A stretch of 54,281 bases of DNA from an uncultured Bacteroidota bacterium (GCA_913062555.1 CAJXVU010000025.1:1-54281), one strand, 5' to 3'. Positions 10,091 to 20,839 are shown, numbered from the stretch's first letter. Translations and numbers: made by a program. Notes: generated from the letters alone by a model not told the origin.

Positions 10091-11434
10091 ATGTTTAAAA
10101 AAATGGTATTCGTTATTGCATTTATGCCAATGTTTATAACAGCACAACATACTATAAAGGGGACTTTTTCTCCCGCTGAAGATTACAAATATGCAATTTT
10201 GTATAAGGTCACACCAGAGAGTTCATCTTACATTGCTAATACCCAAGTTGACGAGAAAGGAAATTTCGAATTTCAATTAGATTCAACAGTAACTAAAGGG
10301 ATGTATAGATTGGTATATGCATTGCCTCAAGAAGAATTTAATTTTGATATTATTTATAATGGTAAAGAAGACGTATTGCTAACATTTGATGCTGAAACCG
10401 GGGCTTCCTATCAATCTTCTATTGAAAATACTTTAGTTAACTCTTATACCAAAAGTATGTCTTTGGTAAGTTCTAGTATTGGCAATTTCTTTAGACAAAA
10501 AAGCAAGGATAGTTTAGCATTAGCTGCGATTTTTAAAACCCAGAGAGAAACTCAAAATGCATACGAAATAGAAGCTGAAGGCACCATTGCTTTACATTTT
10601 ATAAAAGCAAATGAGCCTTATATTCCTGAAACATTTGAAGATATTACAACCTATATTGATAATTTAAAAATGCATTTTTTTGATCATGTCGATTTCAATA
10701 ATGAAACACTTCAAAGTTCTAGTTTCTTAATTGAGCGCTCCCTAAATTATGTGTTCGGAATGGCCGCAAAAGGCAAAGATGAAATTGCAGCTTATAAAAA
10801 GAATACAGATGAATTATACCTTGCAATGAGAGATGCTAGTACATTAATCAAATGCTCGCTGTTAGAAGTATTGTGGCAACAAATGGTTGATGCTAATTTT
10901 GAATCTGTAGCCAATTATATTTCAGAGGCCTATCTAATTGAAATTGCTCGGTCTTTAAATGATACAGAGTTGGAAGAGGGGTTGAAGTTGTTTAAAAGTG
11001 TATCTATTGGTAATAAGGCACCTCAGTTTTCTCTAGAAGTTAATGAAGATAAAAAGCAAGTATTAAAATCGCTTTATGAGATCAACACAGCGGCACAATA
11101 TGTAATTGTATTTTGGAGTAGTACCTGTTCTCATTGTTTAGAAGAAATACCACAACTTCAGACCTATGTTAATGGGCTTAAAGAAGGACAGTTGCAGGTC
11201 ATTGCGATTGGATTGGAAGATGAGCCTTCTAGATGGAAAAATGAAACCATTAAGTATCCATCATTTATGCATGTATTAGGGCTTGGAAAATGGGACAATG
11301 AAATTGGAAGACATTATAATGTAACCGCGACACCTACTTATTATGTGTTGGATAGGGATAAAAATATTATCGCAAAACCTTATGATTTTCAGGCGTTTAC
11401 GAAGTTTATGGAGCAAAAAGTAGAAAAAAAATAA
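10091..11434 (+). CDS. Secreted TlpA-like thioredoxin-fold protein
   Basis: 447 residues from the ATG at 10091 (MFKKMVFVIAFMPMFITAQ is a signal peptide); an in-frame GTG lies at 10049. The N-terminal part (about 20-115) is a beta-rich DUF4369-like domain (IKGTFSPAEDYKYAILYKV). A helical middle follows, and the C-terminal thioredoxin fold (about 325-445) has SSTCSHCLEEIPQL as the redox centre (CSHC) and a cis-Pro region VTATPTYYVLD. It is predicted to be a periplasmic thiol-disulfide reductase, as in many Bacteroidota. Substrate and partner are unknown. It lies 68 bases after mfd and could be read from the same transcript. Confidence 0.82.
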   Translation: MFKKMVFVIAFMPMFITAQHTIKGTFSPAEDYKYAILYKVTPESSSYIANTQVDEKGNFEFQLDSTVTKGMYRLVYALPQEEFNFDIIYNGKEDVLLTFDAETGASYQSSIENTLVNSYTKSMSLVSSSIGNFFRQKSKDSLALAAIFKTQRETQNAYEIEAEGTIALHFIKANEPYIPETFEDITTYIDNLKMHFFDHVDFNNETLQSSSFLIERSLNYVFGMAAKGKDEIAAYKKNTDELYLAMRDASTLIKCSLLEVLWQQMVDANFESVANYISEAYLIEIARSLNDTELEEGLKLFKSVSIGNKAPQFSLEVNEDKKQVLKSLYEINTAAQYVIVFWSSTCSHCLEEIPQLQTYVNGLKEGQLQVIAIGLEDEPSRWKNETIKYPSFMHVLGLGKWDNEIGRHYNVTATPTYYVLDRDKNIIAKPYDFQAFTKFMEQKVEKK

Positions 11435-11484
11435 ATTTAATTATTGAACGGTTTTCCCTCTATTAAAGAACTTAGAAGGTAGGC

Positions 11485-11844
11485 TTAAAAATGATAAAAA
11501 GCGTTTTCTAAATGTTCAATATTAAAGGTCTTACCTTGTTTAGCAATAGCTATAATATCAAAGCGTACTTCAACATCTAAATCGTTACTAATTACATATT
11601 CGTTCACAGCTTTTACTAAACGTTGAATTTGTTTTGGTTTTACAAAATCCTGGGGGTTTCCAAAGTCTAAACTCGAACGAGTTTTTACCTCTATGACTGC
11701 TAATACGCTTTCTTTTCTTGCGATAATATCAACTTCGGCTTTATCAAATCTATAATTACGGATGGCAATAGCATAGCCATGTTGCAATAAAAAATTTACT
11801 GCAAGTTGTTCTCCTTTTTTGCCAAGTTCGTTATGATATGCCAT
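11485..11844 (-). CDS. YraN-family (UPF0102) endonuclease-like protein
   Basis: 119 residues with the family's nuclease-like core: GKKGEQLAVNFLLQHGY (8-24), then NYRFDKAEVDIIARKES and VLAVIEVKTRSSLDFGNP. This gives the E...D-(x)n-ExK arrangement of Holliday-junction-resolvase-like folds. Length is normal. The cellular role of this widespread family is still unclear. It is convergent with the TlpA-like gene, 51 bases away, and precedes (in transcription) no obvious partner. Confidence 0.88.
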   Translation of the reverse strand: MAYHNELGKKGEQLAVNFLLQHGYAIAIRNYRFDKAEVDIIARKESVLAVIEVKTRSSLDFGNPQDFVKPKQIQRLVKAVNEYVISNDLDVEVRFDIIAIAKQGKTFNIEHLENAFYHF

Positions 11845-11877
11845 ATGACTTTCTGCGCAGATAGGAATGATTTATTT

Positions 11878-12903
11878 TTATTCAAAAACAACTGTAGCTT
11901 CTTTGTTACCAACTACTAACTGAACTGTTCTTCCAAAAATCATGGCACGATTGTCATTTTCGTGCCCAGCAGGAAAATTAAACAATACTGGGAAATCATA
12001 CTCAGCTACGACATCCAAAATTAGTTGCTCTACAGATTTTCCCCATGGGGTTGTGTTTTTTCTAACCTTACTAATACTTCCTACCACCAAGCCTTTACAG
12101 TTTTCAAAATAACCAGCACGTTTTAAACTCTGTAACATGCGATCAATATGATAGGCATATTCGCCTATTTCTTCAAAAAACAAGATTTTATCAGTCATAT
12201 CAATACTTGTTTTTGACCCAAGCATTGTATGTAATAAAGTGAGGTTGCCACCAACCAGTTGTCCTGATGCTGTTCCTGTTTTATTGTATGTCGAGCTATT
12301 TATGGAATAGGATAAACCATCGCCGAAAATAGCAGATTTAAAAGAAGCCACATTATCTTCAATGTCTTTCAAATCATCGGTTAAGCTTGTACACATTAAG
12401 GCATGAATGGATTCGATGCCTTCAATATTGAGTTGGTTGTGAATCGCCGTAATATCCGAATAGCCAATAATCCATTTTGGATTTTTCTTAAATCCGCTAT
12501 AATCTAGTTTGTCAATCATACGAACCGTGCCATAACCACCTCGTGCACACCAAATTGCTTTTATGTTGGGGTTGTCCAAGGCCTTTTGAAAATCTTGAGC
12601 ACGTTGATCGTCGGTACCTGCAAAATGGCCGCTTTTGTTAAATACGTGTTTACCAACAGTCACATTCAATCCCCAGCTTTTAAGTAAAGCCTTAGCTTGA
12701 TTTATTTCTTTTTCTCGATTGTTTAAAAGACCAGAAGGAGCTACAATTGCTACTGAGTCTCCTGCTTTTAAGTATGAAGGTTGGATGAGTTTTGTTCGCA
12801 TTTGAGTATTGTAATTAGTAGAATCTGAGTTTTGCGCATGTCCAGAATTATAACTTCCTAACGTCATTATTAGAACACAACATAAAAATCGATTAAAAAT
12901 CAT
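11878..12903 (-). CDS. LD-carboxypeptidase (peptidase S66 / MccF-LdcA family), exported
   Basis: 341 residues from the ATG at 12903, where MIFNRFLCCVLIMTLGSYNSGHAQ forms a clear signal peptide; the longer frame to 13005 would bury it. S66 signatures are VAIVAPSGLL, ARGGYGTVRMIDKLD, WIIGYSDITAIHNQL (nucleophilic Ser), VGGNLTLLHTMLG, LFFEEIGEYAYHIDRML (Glu) and FNFPAGHENDNRAM (His). The family cleaves the L,D bond of murein tetrapeptides (LdcA) or peptide antibiotics (MccF). With a signal peptide, muropeptide trimming during cell-wall recycling is the likelier role. The gene is single and diverges from metG. Confidence 0.88.
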   Translation of the reverse strand: MIFNRFLCCVLIMTLGSYNSGHAQNSDSTNYNTQMRTKLIQPSYLKAGDSVAIVAPSGLLNNREKEINQAKALLKSWGLNVTVGKHVFNKSGHFAGTDDQRAQDFQKALDNPNIKAIWCARGGYGTVRMIDKLDYSGFKKNPKWIIGYSDITAIHNQLNIEGIESIHALMCTSLTDDLKDIEDNVASFKSAIFGDGLSYSINSSTYNKTGTASGQLVGGNLTLLHTMLGSKTSIDMTDKILFFEEIGEYAYHIDRMLQSLKRAGYFENCKGLVVGSISKVRKNTTPWGKSVEQLILDVVAEYDFPVLFNFPAGHENDNRAMIFGRTVQLVVGNKEATVVFE

Positions 12904-12957
12904 AGTAGAGGCTTTTTGTAAATGTACATTTTTTTTCAATAAAGGGGTATAAATGTG

Positions 12958-12965
12958 TACTTTTG
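12958..12965 (+). promoter_or_regulatory. Candidate -7 box (TACTTTTG) for metG
   Basis: TACTTTTG matches TAnnTTTG in the divergent gap between the S66 peptidase and metG, and would give a leader of about 100 bases. The -33 element is not evident. Confidence 0.3.
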
Positions 12966-13071
12966 TGGCTTTTAGAAACAGAAACAATAATAGTGCCATT
13001 ACCATGATTTTTCTTGCAGAAAGTATTCGGCATTAAAATCTTGGATAATCGAAAAATACGGATTGATATAA

Positions 13072-15138
13072 ATGAATACTCCAAAACGATATACAATTAC
13101 AGCAGCATTACCTTATACTAATGGTCCCATTCATATTGGGCATTTGGCAGGGGTATATGTGCCCGCAGATATATATTCAAGATATTTGAGATTACAAGGT
13201 CATGATGTGGCTTTTATTTGTGGTAGTGATGAACATGGTGTGCCAATTACAATTAAGGCAAAAAAGGAAGGGGTGACACCACAAGATATTGTAGATAAAT
13301 ATCATGCCATTATTAAGAAATCATTTGTGGATTTTGGAATCACTTTCGATAATTATTCGCGAACAACGGCTAAGATTCATCATGAAACGGCCTCTGACTT
13401 TTTTAAGACCTTATATGATAAAGGTGAATTTATAGAAGAAGTTACTGAGCAATTATATGATGCTGAAGCAAATCAATTTTTGGCAGATCGTTTTGTTGTG
13501 GGAACTTGTCCAAAATGTGGCAATGAGGAAAGTTATGGTGATCAATGTGAAGTTTGTGGAACAAGCCATAATGCTACCGATTTGATTAACCCGAAATCGG
13601 CAATTACAGGAGCTACACCATCATTAAAAGAAACAAAACATTGGTTTTTGCCCTTAGATAAACATGAAGCATTTTTAAAGGAGTGGATTCTTGAAGGACA
13701 TAAAAAGGATTGGAAACCTAATGTTTATGGTCAGGTAAAATCTTGGATTGATGATGGTTTACGACCACGTGCTGTGACTCGAGATTTAGATTGGGGAATT
13801 CCAGTACCTGTTGATGGGGGCGAAGGAAAGGTATTATATGTATGGTTTGATGCGCCTATAGGATATATCTCAGCGACTAAAGAATGGGCAGAACGTGAAG
13901 GTAAAGACTGGGAGCCATACTGGAAAGACAAAGAGACCAAGTTGCTTCACTTCATTGGAAAAGACAATATTGTATTTCACTGTATTATTTTCCCTGCCAT
14001 GCTAAAAGCAGAAGGCAGTTATATTTTACCGGATAATGTGCCAGCCAATGAGTTTCTTAATTTAGAAGGCAATAAATTATCAACTTCTAAAAATTGGGCC
14101 GTTTGGTTGCATGAATATTTAGTAGATTTTCCAGAAAAACAAGATGTCTTACGTTATGCATTAACAGCAAATGCGCCGGAAACTAAGGATAATGATTTTA
14201 CCTGGAAAGATTTTCAGGCACGTAATAATAATGAATTAGTTGCAATACTCGGGAATTTCATAAACCGTGTCATTGTACTGACAAATAAATATTACTCTGG
14301 AGTTGTGCCACCTTCAAATAGTTTATTGCAAATTGATGAAGATACATTGGCTGCAGTAAAGGCTTATCCAAATGTTATTGCTAGCTCTATAGAACGATAC
14401 CGTTTTAGAGAAGCAAGCCAGGAACTTATGAACTTAGCACGACTAGGGAATAAGTATTTGGCAGATGAAGAGCCTTGGAAAGTGATTAAGCAAGACGAAG
14501 CTCGTGTGGAAACAATTATGTATGTGGCATTACAAATAGCCAGTGCCTTGGCAGTACTAAGCGAGCCGTTTTTACCCTTTACATCTGCGAAGTTGAATGG
14601 CATTCTTAATGTGAATACAAACACTGTTGAGAATACTTGGGAAGGGGTTTCTGAAGGGCGAGAATTATTGCCTTCAGGACATAATATTGGAAAAGCTGAA
14701 TTATTGTTCTCAAAAATTGAAGATAAAGACATTCAAATACAACTTGATAAGTTAGAAGCGAGTAAAAAAGCTAATGAAGCGGCAAATAGAGTCATAGAGC
14801 CTCAAAAAGAAACCATTGCATTCGAAGATTTTACAAAATTAGATATTCGTGTGGGAACCATTTTGGAAGCTGAAAAAATGCCAAAAGCTAAAAAGCTTTT
14901 AGTGTTAAAAGTAGATACCGGAATAGATGTACGTACCATAGTCTCTGGAATTGCAGAAAGTTTTACTGCCGAAGAAGTGCTTGGAAAAAAGGTAACCGTT
15001 TTAGTGAATCTGGCCCCTCGAGCATTACGTGGCGTAGAAAGTGAAGGTATGATTTTAATGACTGAAACTCCAGAAGGTAAATTGGTGTTTGTGAATCCAG
15101 ATGACCCTTCAGTGACTAACGGACTACAAATAAGTTAA
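13072..15138 (+). CDS. metG: Methionyl-tRNA synthetase
   Basis: A 688-residue class I synthetase that charges tRNA-Met. The HIGH motif is at residues 21-24 ([10 protein letters not shown]). A zinc-binding insertion carries [18 protein letters not shown] (about 146-163), the KMSKS-equivalent loop is NKLSTSKNW (near 335), and the helical anticodon-binding domain follows. The C-terminal EMAP/Arc1p-like tRNA-binding OB domain (about 585-688) begins [23 protein letters not shown]. Length and architecture match the homodimeric two-domain type. It is followed by a strong terminator. Confidence 0.96.
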   Translation: MNTPKRYTITAALPYTNGPIHIGHLAGVYVPADIYSRYLRLQGHDVAFICGSDEHGVPITIKAKKEGVTPQDIVDKYHAIIKKSFVDFGITFDNYSRTTAKIHHETASDFFKTLYDKGEFIEEVTEQLYDAEANQFLADRFVVGTCPKCGNEESYGDQCEVCGTSHNATDLINPKSAITGATPSLKETKHWFLPLDKHEAFLKEWILEGHKKDWKPNVYGQVKSWIDDGLRPRAVTRDLDWGIPVPVDGGEGKVLYVWFDAPIGYISATKEWAEREGKDWEPYWKDKETKLLHFIGKDNIVFHCIIFPAMLKAEGSYILPDNVPANEFLNLEGNKLSTSKNWAVWLHEYLVDFPEKQDVLRYALTANAPETKDNDFTWKDFQARNNNELVAILGNFINRVIVLTNKYYSGVVPPSNSLLQIDEDTLAAVKAYPNVIASSIERYRFREASQELMNLARLGNKYLADEEPWKVIKQDEARVETIMYVALQIASALAVLSEPFLPFTSAKLNGILNVNTNTVENTWEGVSEGRELLPSGHNIGKAELLFSKIEDKDIQIQLDKLEASKKANEAANRVIEPQKETIAFEDFTKLDIRVGTILEAEKMPKAKKLLVLKVDTGIDVRTIVSGIAESFTAEEVLGKKVTVLVNLAPRALRGVESEGMILMTETPEGKLVFVNPDDPSVTNGLQIS

Positions 15139-15162
15139 ATTATTAACACCTTATTATATCTC

Positions 15163-15190
15163 AAAGCGTTGCATTTTGCAGCGCTTTTTT
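15163..15190 (+). terminator. Intrinsic terminator of metG
   Basis: A stem of AAAGCGTTGC paired with GCAGCGCTTT (one G-T wobble) around an ATTTT-type loop is followed by a T tract, 25 bases after the metG stop. Confidence 0.85.
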
Positions 15191-15265
15191 TATTAAATAC
15201 CATATAAATTCAGTATATTTAGTAGCGCTTTTACTACTTAAGTTTTGGGGTTAAATTTCATTAAA

Positions 15266-18200
15266 ATGAAAACTCTTAATAATACGAAAAGCTTTATATT
15301 AATTGCTTTATGTGCTTTTTTGACCCTTCAAGGGTATAGTCAGAGTAAAGTTGAGCAATACAATGCTAATGGACTCTCAATTACTGTATTTCATACAACA
15401 TCAGGCAAAATCACAGTATATCTTCCAGAGCATGGTGCCAATGAAAACATTTCAGGGACTGTAAATATTGAGCCCCTTGGTAGTTCTGAGAATAGGAGAC
15501 TAAAAAATTCAGTACTACTAAAACATTACAGATTATCGCTTGGAGGGCTTCTAGTTTCAATACAGTCAAATTACTTTAGCCTCTTGACATCTTCTATAAA
15601 TATTGAACACTTACAATTGTTGAATGAACAAGATAGGGTGTTATCTCGGTCTGTAATTCAAACAAATACAAACGGTCTCGGTCAAAAAATTAGGCTTCAT
15701 ATTCCTGAATATATGGTTGCTGGAGAACCAACAAAGATTTCAGCAATATGTGACGGAGATTTGGGAAATAATAGCATTTCAATCAATAATGATAAGGCTC
15801 CAATATTAGCGGAATCTGAATCTGGAGTGTATTTTAAAGTACCAGATTTCATTACTGGAAAATCTCAGGTAAAATTTACTAATGGCCTAGAGGTATTTGA
15901 AAGATCAGTGAATATATTGGTTCTCGATTTAACGGTTGGAAGTACCGATTTAATGCGTGGAGAAACCACTAATTTGTCAGTTAATATAGCGGGATTCGAT
16001 GGTTTGGAACCAGGTGTTCCAGTGAAAATTACAAATAATTCTACCTCAAATATTTCTCTTGAAGGTGGGAATGTACAGGAGTTTGCAATAGACCCAATTG
16101 CTAGCACTACTTCTGGGAATTATTTTAAACAATTAGGAATTAAGGCATTACAACGCGGTGGTTTTTCTATTAGTGTAAAAGTTGTGCCTCCTAGAGTACA
16201 AGAACAATCAATTAAACCACAAGGCTTGTTATGTAATTGTAGGCTTAATGGTCAATCTTACCTTATTTCTCAAGATGCTTGTGTTGAGTTAGGAGGTGAC
16301 TGTACTGAAAATAATGAAGAAGAAAGAGGTGACATTTTAGAAGATGAAACCCCTCCGGATTACAGGTATGACCTGCCTGATGAGATTACGGATAAAGATG
16401 ATTTTATTAATCTTCTAATTAATGATTTCAATGAAAATGATTGTGTGGCGGTTCTGTTTTCATATAAACCAATTGATGATGATCAATGGCAAACTATAGG
16501 TATCGATAATGCCTTTGAAGATGGATTAAATGTAAACTGGAACCCACCATTAGGCAATGATGGTGTTGTGGTTGTTCGTGCTCGAGTCGTAAATAAAAAT
16601 AACATTCAGGCAGAATATTTTCAGAATGTGGTTTTAAATATTACACCAGCGACCATCTTTGATGCGACATTAAATGTGTCCTATACAGTTTCTAAAGATG
16701 ATATAAAAAGAGCTTTGGAGCGCGCAAAGGAAATCCGAGATCGAATAAAAGAGGAGGAAGAAAAACAAGATGAATTGGAGGAAAAACTCTGGGATGAAAT
16801 AGACAATAAAAAAGCAAATAAAGATTCAAAAAATAAGCTAATAGCTATTGATAGAGTATTGGATAAAATCCCTAGAGCCTATAGAGATTCACTTAAAGTA
16901 TTGGTTGATTCTCTAGCAAATTTGAAAAAACAATTACCAGCTAAAATAGATAAGAAAGCACTACAAAAGGCAGTTGATGATGCTCAAAAAAGACTTGATG
17001 ATTGTAATAAAAGGTTGGAAGAACTTAAAAAAGAACAAGACGATCTTGAAAAGCAAAGAGGTGATTTAAAGGATCAATTAGATGACGTTCAAAAAGCAAT
17101 TTATGACTTGCATATAGCTAATGGGTGGAGAGGAGATTATGGATATCATGCGGACGGCCGGCCTTGGTATGGTTATATTGGTGGTGAAAGGGCCAATGTA
17201 GATTTAGGTGATGAAAATTATGAATTAAGAAAAAAATATAAAGGACTAAAAAAAGAATATTTAAAAACTTTAAAAAGCCTAGGAAATTTACCTGCTAAAA
17301 TTGCGGAAGCACAAGCAGAATGTGACGAGCTCAATGAAGCATTAGAAAGAGCCAAAACAGCTGCCGAAAAAGGAGATCAATATATGGCGACAGAAGTTGC
17401 GGTAGATGATATTTGTCGACAGATAAAAAGCTTATTAAAACCACTCTTAAATTGGTGTGTAGCCAATCCTGAATCTTGTAACTTTAAAGAAAAACTTAGA
17501 AAAATATTAGAAGAGTGTCCTAAAGATATTGCTGCTTTAGATGATTTCTGGGATGAATTTAACGATATCATTAAAGCAAAGAAAGCACAAGAAAAAGCTT
17601 ATGGAGATGCAGCTAATTCCGATCAGGACAAAATAGATGCTACTGATGATGAAATTAAAAATTCAGAAGATAAAATCAAGGCGTTAAAAGAGCAAGAACG
17701 GCGAGCATATGCAGAAGCAGAAAGAATACGAAGACAGCGTGCTCAGGAATTAGAAAATGCGAGAAAAAGAAAACGGGAAGCTGAAGCTAGTAAACGAGAA
17801 GTGGAAAAGAGAAAAGCAGCAAAACCGGAGCCATATCTCGATGAACCAGTAGACCCTAGTGATGACCAATTAAAATTTCAGGCACAAGCTTTTATTTTTA
17901 AAACGCTCTATATGGAATATTTAATATCCAAAGGCCCCTGTGATTGTGTTACAAAAGCAATGGCATTTGCAAATAATACAAATTCTATTGTTACTGATCT
18001 TATTGGGAGAATAGCTGTAGGCGTTGCGTTTGCTCCCCTGGAAGCGTTTCCGGGAGTTTCACTAGCGGGACGATTGGGGATAGGTGCTGTAAAAGCGCTT
18101 GCAGGTGCGTTGTTTGGAGGGCAGAGTTTTTCAGAAGAGCTTACTAAAAATTTATTCAATGCTATAGGGGGAGAAATTTTCCCGAAGCTAACCGGTAATG

Positions 18201-18475
18201 GTTTTACAGGTGACAGATTAAATGATCTGGCAGGAAAAGGATTGGAAGAAATTTTAGAAGCAGAAGGTGTTAGGGCAATATCATGGGAAGGGAAAACAAA
18301 GTTGAGGAACTGTGGCGAAGTTTCAGGAAAGACAACCATGCTTATTAATCCGAAAACTGGATGGGTGACCATAATGATAAAAATAGATGATTGTCCGTTA
18401 ATTGTGATAAAGTACAAAGTCAATAAAGATGGTGTACCTATAAGTAAACCAATAGTAAAGAAAATAAAAGGTTAG
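15266..18475 (+). CDS. Large secreted coiled-coil protein of unknown function
   Basis: 1069 residues from the ATG at 15266 (an in-frame TTG lies at 15245). The N-terminus KSFILIALCAFLTLQGYSQ is a signal peptide. Residues about 25-330 look beta-rich and Ig-like (ISGTVNIEPLG, VRGETTNLSVNIAGFDG-like strands). A short Cys cluster follows near 335 (LLCNCRLNGQSYLISQDACV). About 480-720 and 770-870 are strongly charged coiled coils (KEEEEKQDELEEKLWDEID and many KxxLDD heptads), and near 920-960 there is a Gly/Ala-rich hydrophobic stretch (GRIAVGVAFAPLEAFPGVSL). The C-terminus is not an obvious type IX sorting domain. I do not recognise the family. It is flanked by metG and tex, with a terminator before it. 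Confidence 0.8.
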   Translation: MKTLNNTKSFILIALCAFLTLQGYSQSKVEQYNANGLSITVFHTTSGKITVYLPEHGANENISGTVNIEPLGSSENRRLKNSVLLKHYRLSLGGLLVSIQSNYFSLLTSSINIEHLQLLNEQDRVLSRSVIQTNTNGLGQKIRLHIPEYMVAGEPTKISAICDGDLGNNSISINNDKAPILAESESGVYFKVPDFITGKSQVKFTNGLEVFERSVNILVLDLTVGSTDLMRGETTNLSVNIAGFDGLEPGVPVKITNNSTSNISLEGGNVQEFAIDPIASTTSGNYFKQLGIKALQRGGFSISVKVVPPRVQEQSIKPQGLLCNCRLNGQSYLISQDACVELGGDCTENNEEERGDILEDETPPDYRYDLPDEITDKDDFINLLINDFNENDCVAVLFSYKPIDDDQWQTIGIDNAFEDGLNVNWNPPLGNDGVVVVRARVVNKNNIQAEYFQNVVLNITPATIFDATLNVSYTVSKDDIKRALERAKEIRDRIKEEEEKQDELEEKLWDEIDNKKANKDSKNKLIAIDRVLDKIPRAYRDSLKVLVDSLANLKKQLPAKIDKKALQKAVDDAQKRLDDCNKRLEELKKEQDDLEKQRGDLKDQLDDVQKAIYDLHIANGWRGDYGYHADGRPWYGYIGGERANVDLGDENYELRKKYKGLKKEYLKTLKSLGNLPAKIAEAQAECDELNEALERAKTAAEKGDQYMATEVAVDDICRQIKSLLKPLLNWCVANPESCNFKEKLRKILEECPKDIAALDDFWDEFNDIIKAKKAQEKAYGDAANSDQDKIDATDDEIKNSEDKIKALKEQERRAYAEAERIRRQRAQELENARKRKREAEASKREVEKRKAAKPEPYLDEPVDPSDDQLKFQAQAFIFKTLYMEYLISKGPCDCVTKAMAFANNTNSIVTDLIGRIAVGVAFAPLEAFPGVSLAGRLGIGAVKALAGALFGGQSFSEELTKNLFNAIGGEIFPKLTGNGFTGDRLNDLAGKGLEEILEAEGVRAISWEGKTKLRNCGEVSGKTTMLINPKTGWVTIMIKIDDCPLIVIKYKVNKDGVPISKPIVKKIKG

Positions 18476-18539
18476 TAATTGGAAATTAAACGCTCGTTTA
18501 CTATAATTTATAAAGAATTCTTGCTATCATTATCGACTT

Positions 18540-20657
18540 ATGATAAAATTTATTCTCAGTAAAACTAATCTTCCTGAATCGGGAATCAAAAACACGGTCC
18601 AGTTATTAAATGATGACTGTACGATTCCGTTTATTTCGCGTTATAGAAAAGAGCGAACTGGCAATTTGGATGAAGTTCAAGTTGGAGAAATTGTCAAGTA
18701 TAAAGCACAGTTTGAAGCTTTAGAAAAGCGAAAAGCTTCTATTTTAAAAACCTTAGCAGAAGATGGTATTTTAACTGAGGAACTTCAGCGAAAAGTAGAA
18801 AATGCCCAAGATTTAACGACGATAGAAGACCTGTATTTACCCTTTAAGAAAAAGCGTAAAACGAAGGCTGAAACTGCTCGTAAAAATGGATTGGAGTCCT
18901 TGGCTAAAATAATTATGGCTCAAAATGCAAATGACATTGAATCCATTGCTTATAAATATATTAAAGCTGAGGTGAATACCGTTACCGATGCATTAGAAGG
19001 CGCAAGACATATTATCGCCGAATGGATTAGTGAGCGTACTGATATTAGAAATAATATTCGGTATCAGTTGGAGCGATTTGCAATGATTACTACCAAAGTA
19101 GTAAAGACGAAGAGTGCCGATGAGAAAGCACAAAAATTTAGAGATTATTTTGATTGGAATGAGTCTTTAAATCGTATTCCATCACATCGCTTGTTAGCAA
19201 TTTTGAGAGCTGAACATGGCGGCTATATTCGTGTCAAAGTGGAAATTGATAATGATAAAGCACTAACCAAAATTAAAGACCGAATGATTAGGTCTGAAAA
19301 TGAATGTGCTACTCAAATTGAAAAAGCTATTGCCGATGCCTATAAACGTCTGTTATTGCCATCGCTTATCAATGAAGCTTTGCAAGTCGCAAAAGACAAG
19401 GCAGACCTGTCCGCTATTCAGGTGTTCGCGAAAAACTTAAAACAATTGCTTTTGGGGTCGCCTTTAGGTGAAAAACGTGTTTTAGCGATAGATCCAGGAT
19501 TTAGAACAGGGTGTAAACTCGTGTGTTTAGATGCACAAGGAGAATTGAAATATAACGAAACTATTTATCCGCATGCTCCAAAAAATGATATAACCGGAGC
19601 TATTAAAAAAATCAGTTCACTTTCTGATGCTTATAAAATTGAAGCTATTGCAATTGGTAACGGTACGGCATCACGAGAAACAGAACAACTCATTCGTCGT
19701 GTTCAATTTAAAAATGATGTTGAAGTATTTGTAGTGAGTGAGGCAGGAGCCTCTATTTATTCAGCCTCTAAAATTGCCCGTGATGAGTTTCCAAATTACG
19801 ATATTACCGTGCGTGGCTCGGTGTCCATTGGGAGACGATTACAAGATCCATTGGCGGAATTGGTTAAAATTGATGCCAAATCAATTGGAGTAGGACAATA
19901 TCAACACGATGTAGATCAATCCAAACTTAAAATGAGTTTAGATACGGTTGTGGAGAGTTGTGTGAATGCGGTTGGGGTTAATATTAATACAGCGAGTTCC
20001 TCTTTACTGAGTTATGTATCTGGTATAGGTCCGAAATTAGCAGAGAATATAGTGACCTACCGAAATGAACATGGTGCTTTTTTATCTAGAAACCAGATTA
20101 AAAAAGTATCGCGTTTAGGGGGGAAGGCTTTTGAGCAAGGCGCCGGATTTTTGAGAATAAAAAAAGCGAAGAATCCCTTAGATGATTCTGCTGTTCATCC
20201 TGAACGATATGCACTTGTAGGACAAATAGCCAAAGATGTTAATGCAAGTGTTGTAGAATTAATTGGAAATTCTAGTCTGCTTCAAAAAGTAGATTTGAAA
20301 CAGTACTGTACCGATACAATTGGATTACCAACGCTCGAGGATATTATTAAAGAATTAGAAAAACCAGGTTTGGATATTCGTGAGAAAGCAAAAGTATTTA
20401 GTTTTAATCAAAATATAAAAACGATTAGTGATTTAAATGAAGGTCAGCTTCTTCCTGGGATAGTGAATAATATTACCAATTTTGGTTGTTTTGTGGATGT
20501 GGGAATTAAAGAAAGCGGACTGATACATGTCTCTAACCTGTCTGATACTTTTGTTAAAGATGTAAGTGAACATGTGAGTTTGCATCAGCAAATAATTGTG
20601 AAAGTTTTGGAAGTTGATATTCCAAGAAAACGCATTCAATTGAAATTGCATAAGTAG
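18540..20657 (+). CDS. tex: Tex-family RNA-binding transcription accessory protein
   Basis: A 705-residue protein with the Tex layout. An N-terminal helical region (IPFISRYRKERTGNLDEVQV, LTTIEDLYLPFKKKRKTKAE) is followed by a YqgF-like RNase H fold (RVLAIDPGFRTGCKLVCLD, AIGNGTASRETE). Tandem helix-hairpin-helix motifs come next (VGVNINTASSSLLSYVSGIGPKLAENIV), and a C-terminal S1 RNA-binding domain ends the protein (GQLLPGIVNNITNFGCFVDVG, ISRLSDTFVKD-like). Tex proteins bind nucleic acid and affect transcription; the exact activity is not settled. The gene is single, closed by the shared hairpin with gltD. Confidence 0.93.
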   Translation: MIKFILSKTNLPESGIKNTVQLLNDDCTIPFISRYRKERTGNLDEVQVGEIVKYKAQFEALEKRKASILKTLAEDGILTEELQRKVENAQDLTTIEDLYLPFKKKRKTKAETARKNGLESLAKIIMAQNANDIESIAYKYIKAEVNTVTDALEGARHIIAEWISERTDIRNNIRYQLERFAMITTKVVKTKSADEKAQKFRDYFDWNESLNRIPSHRLLAILRAEHGGYIRVKVEIDNDKALTKIKDRMIRSENECATQIEKAIADAYKRLLLPSLINEALQVAKDKADLSAIQVFAKNLKQLLLGSPLGEKRVLAIDPGFRTGCKLVCLDAQGELKYNETIYPHAPKNDITGAIKKISSLSDAYKIEAIAIGNGTASRETEQLIRRVQFKNDVEVFVVSEAGASIYSASKIARDEFPNYDITVRGSVSIGRRLQDPLAELVKIDAKSIGVGQYQHDVDQSKLKMSLDTVVESCVNAVGVNINTASSSLLSYVSGIGPKLAENIVTYRNEHGAFLSRNQIKKVSRLGGKAFEQGAGFLRIKKAKNPLDDSAVHPERYALVGQIAKDVNASVVELIGNSSLLQKVDLKQYCTDTIGLPTLEDIIKELEKPGLDIREKAKVFSFNQNIKTISDLNEGQLLPGIVNNITNFGCFVDVGIKESGLIHVSNLSDTFVKDVSEHVSLHQQIIVKVLEVDIPRKRIQLKLHK

Positions 20658-20805
20658 AATAGATGCAATTTAAAATCGATGTGTTTTAAGAATCAAATTT
20701 TGAGTTTTGAATCGGTTTCCGATACATTTTTCTATTTAAAATACATGAGCTGACATTCTGGAGGTCAATTAATTCGGAATCTTCATTGATAAGTTTTGGC
20801 TAAGT

Positions 20806-20839
20806 AAAAAAAAGGAAGTTCATAACACTTCCTTTTTTT
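20806..20839. terminator. Bidirectional intrinsic terminator between tex and gltD
   Basis: The stem AAAAAAAGGAAGT / ACTTCCTTTTTTT has a short TCATAAC loop and lies between two convergent genes, with A and T tracts on both sides. Confidence 0.88.

Noticed and set aside
12904..13005. Longer start for the S66 carboxypeptidase
   Set aside because: It would place a signal peptide internally; the ATG at 12903 gives a normal exported protein.
17908..18423. 171-codon antisense frame in the coiled-coil protein gene
   Set aside because: Shadow of the well-supported plus-strand gene; composition typical of antisense frames.
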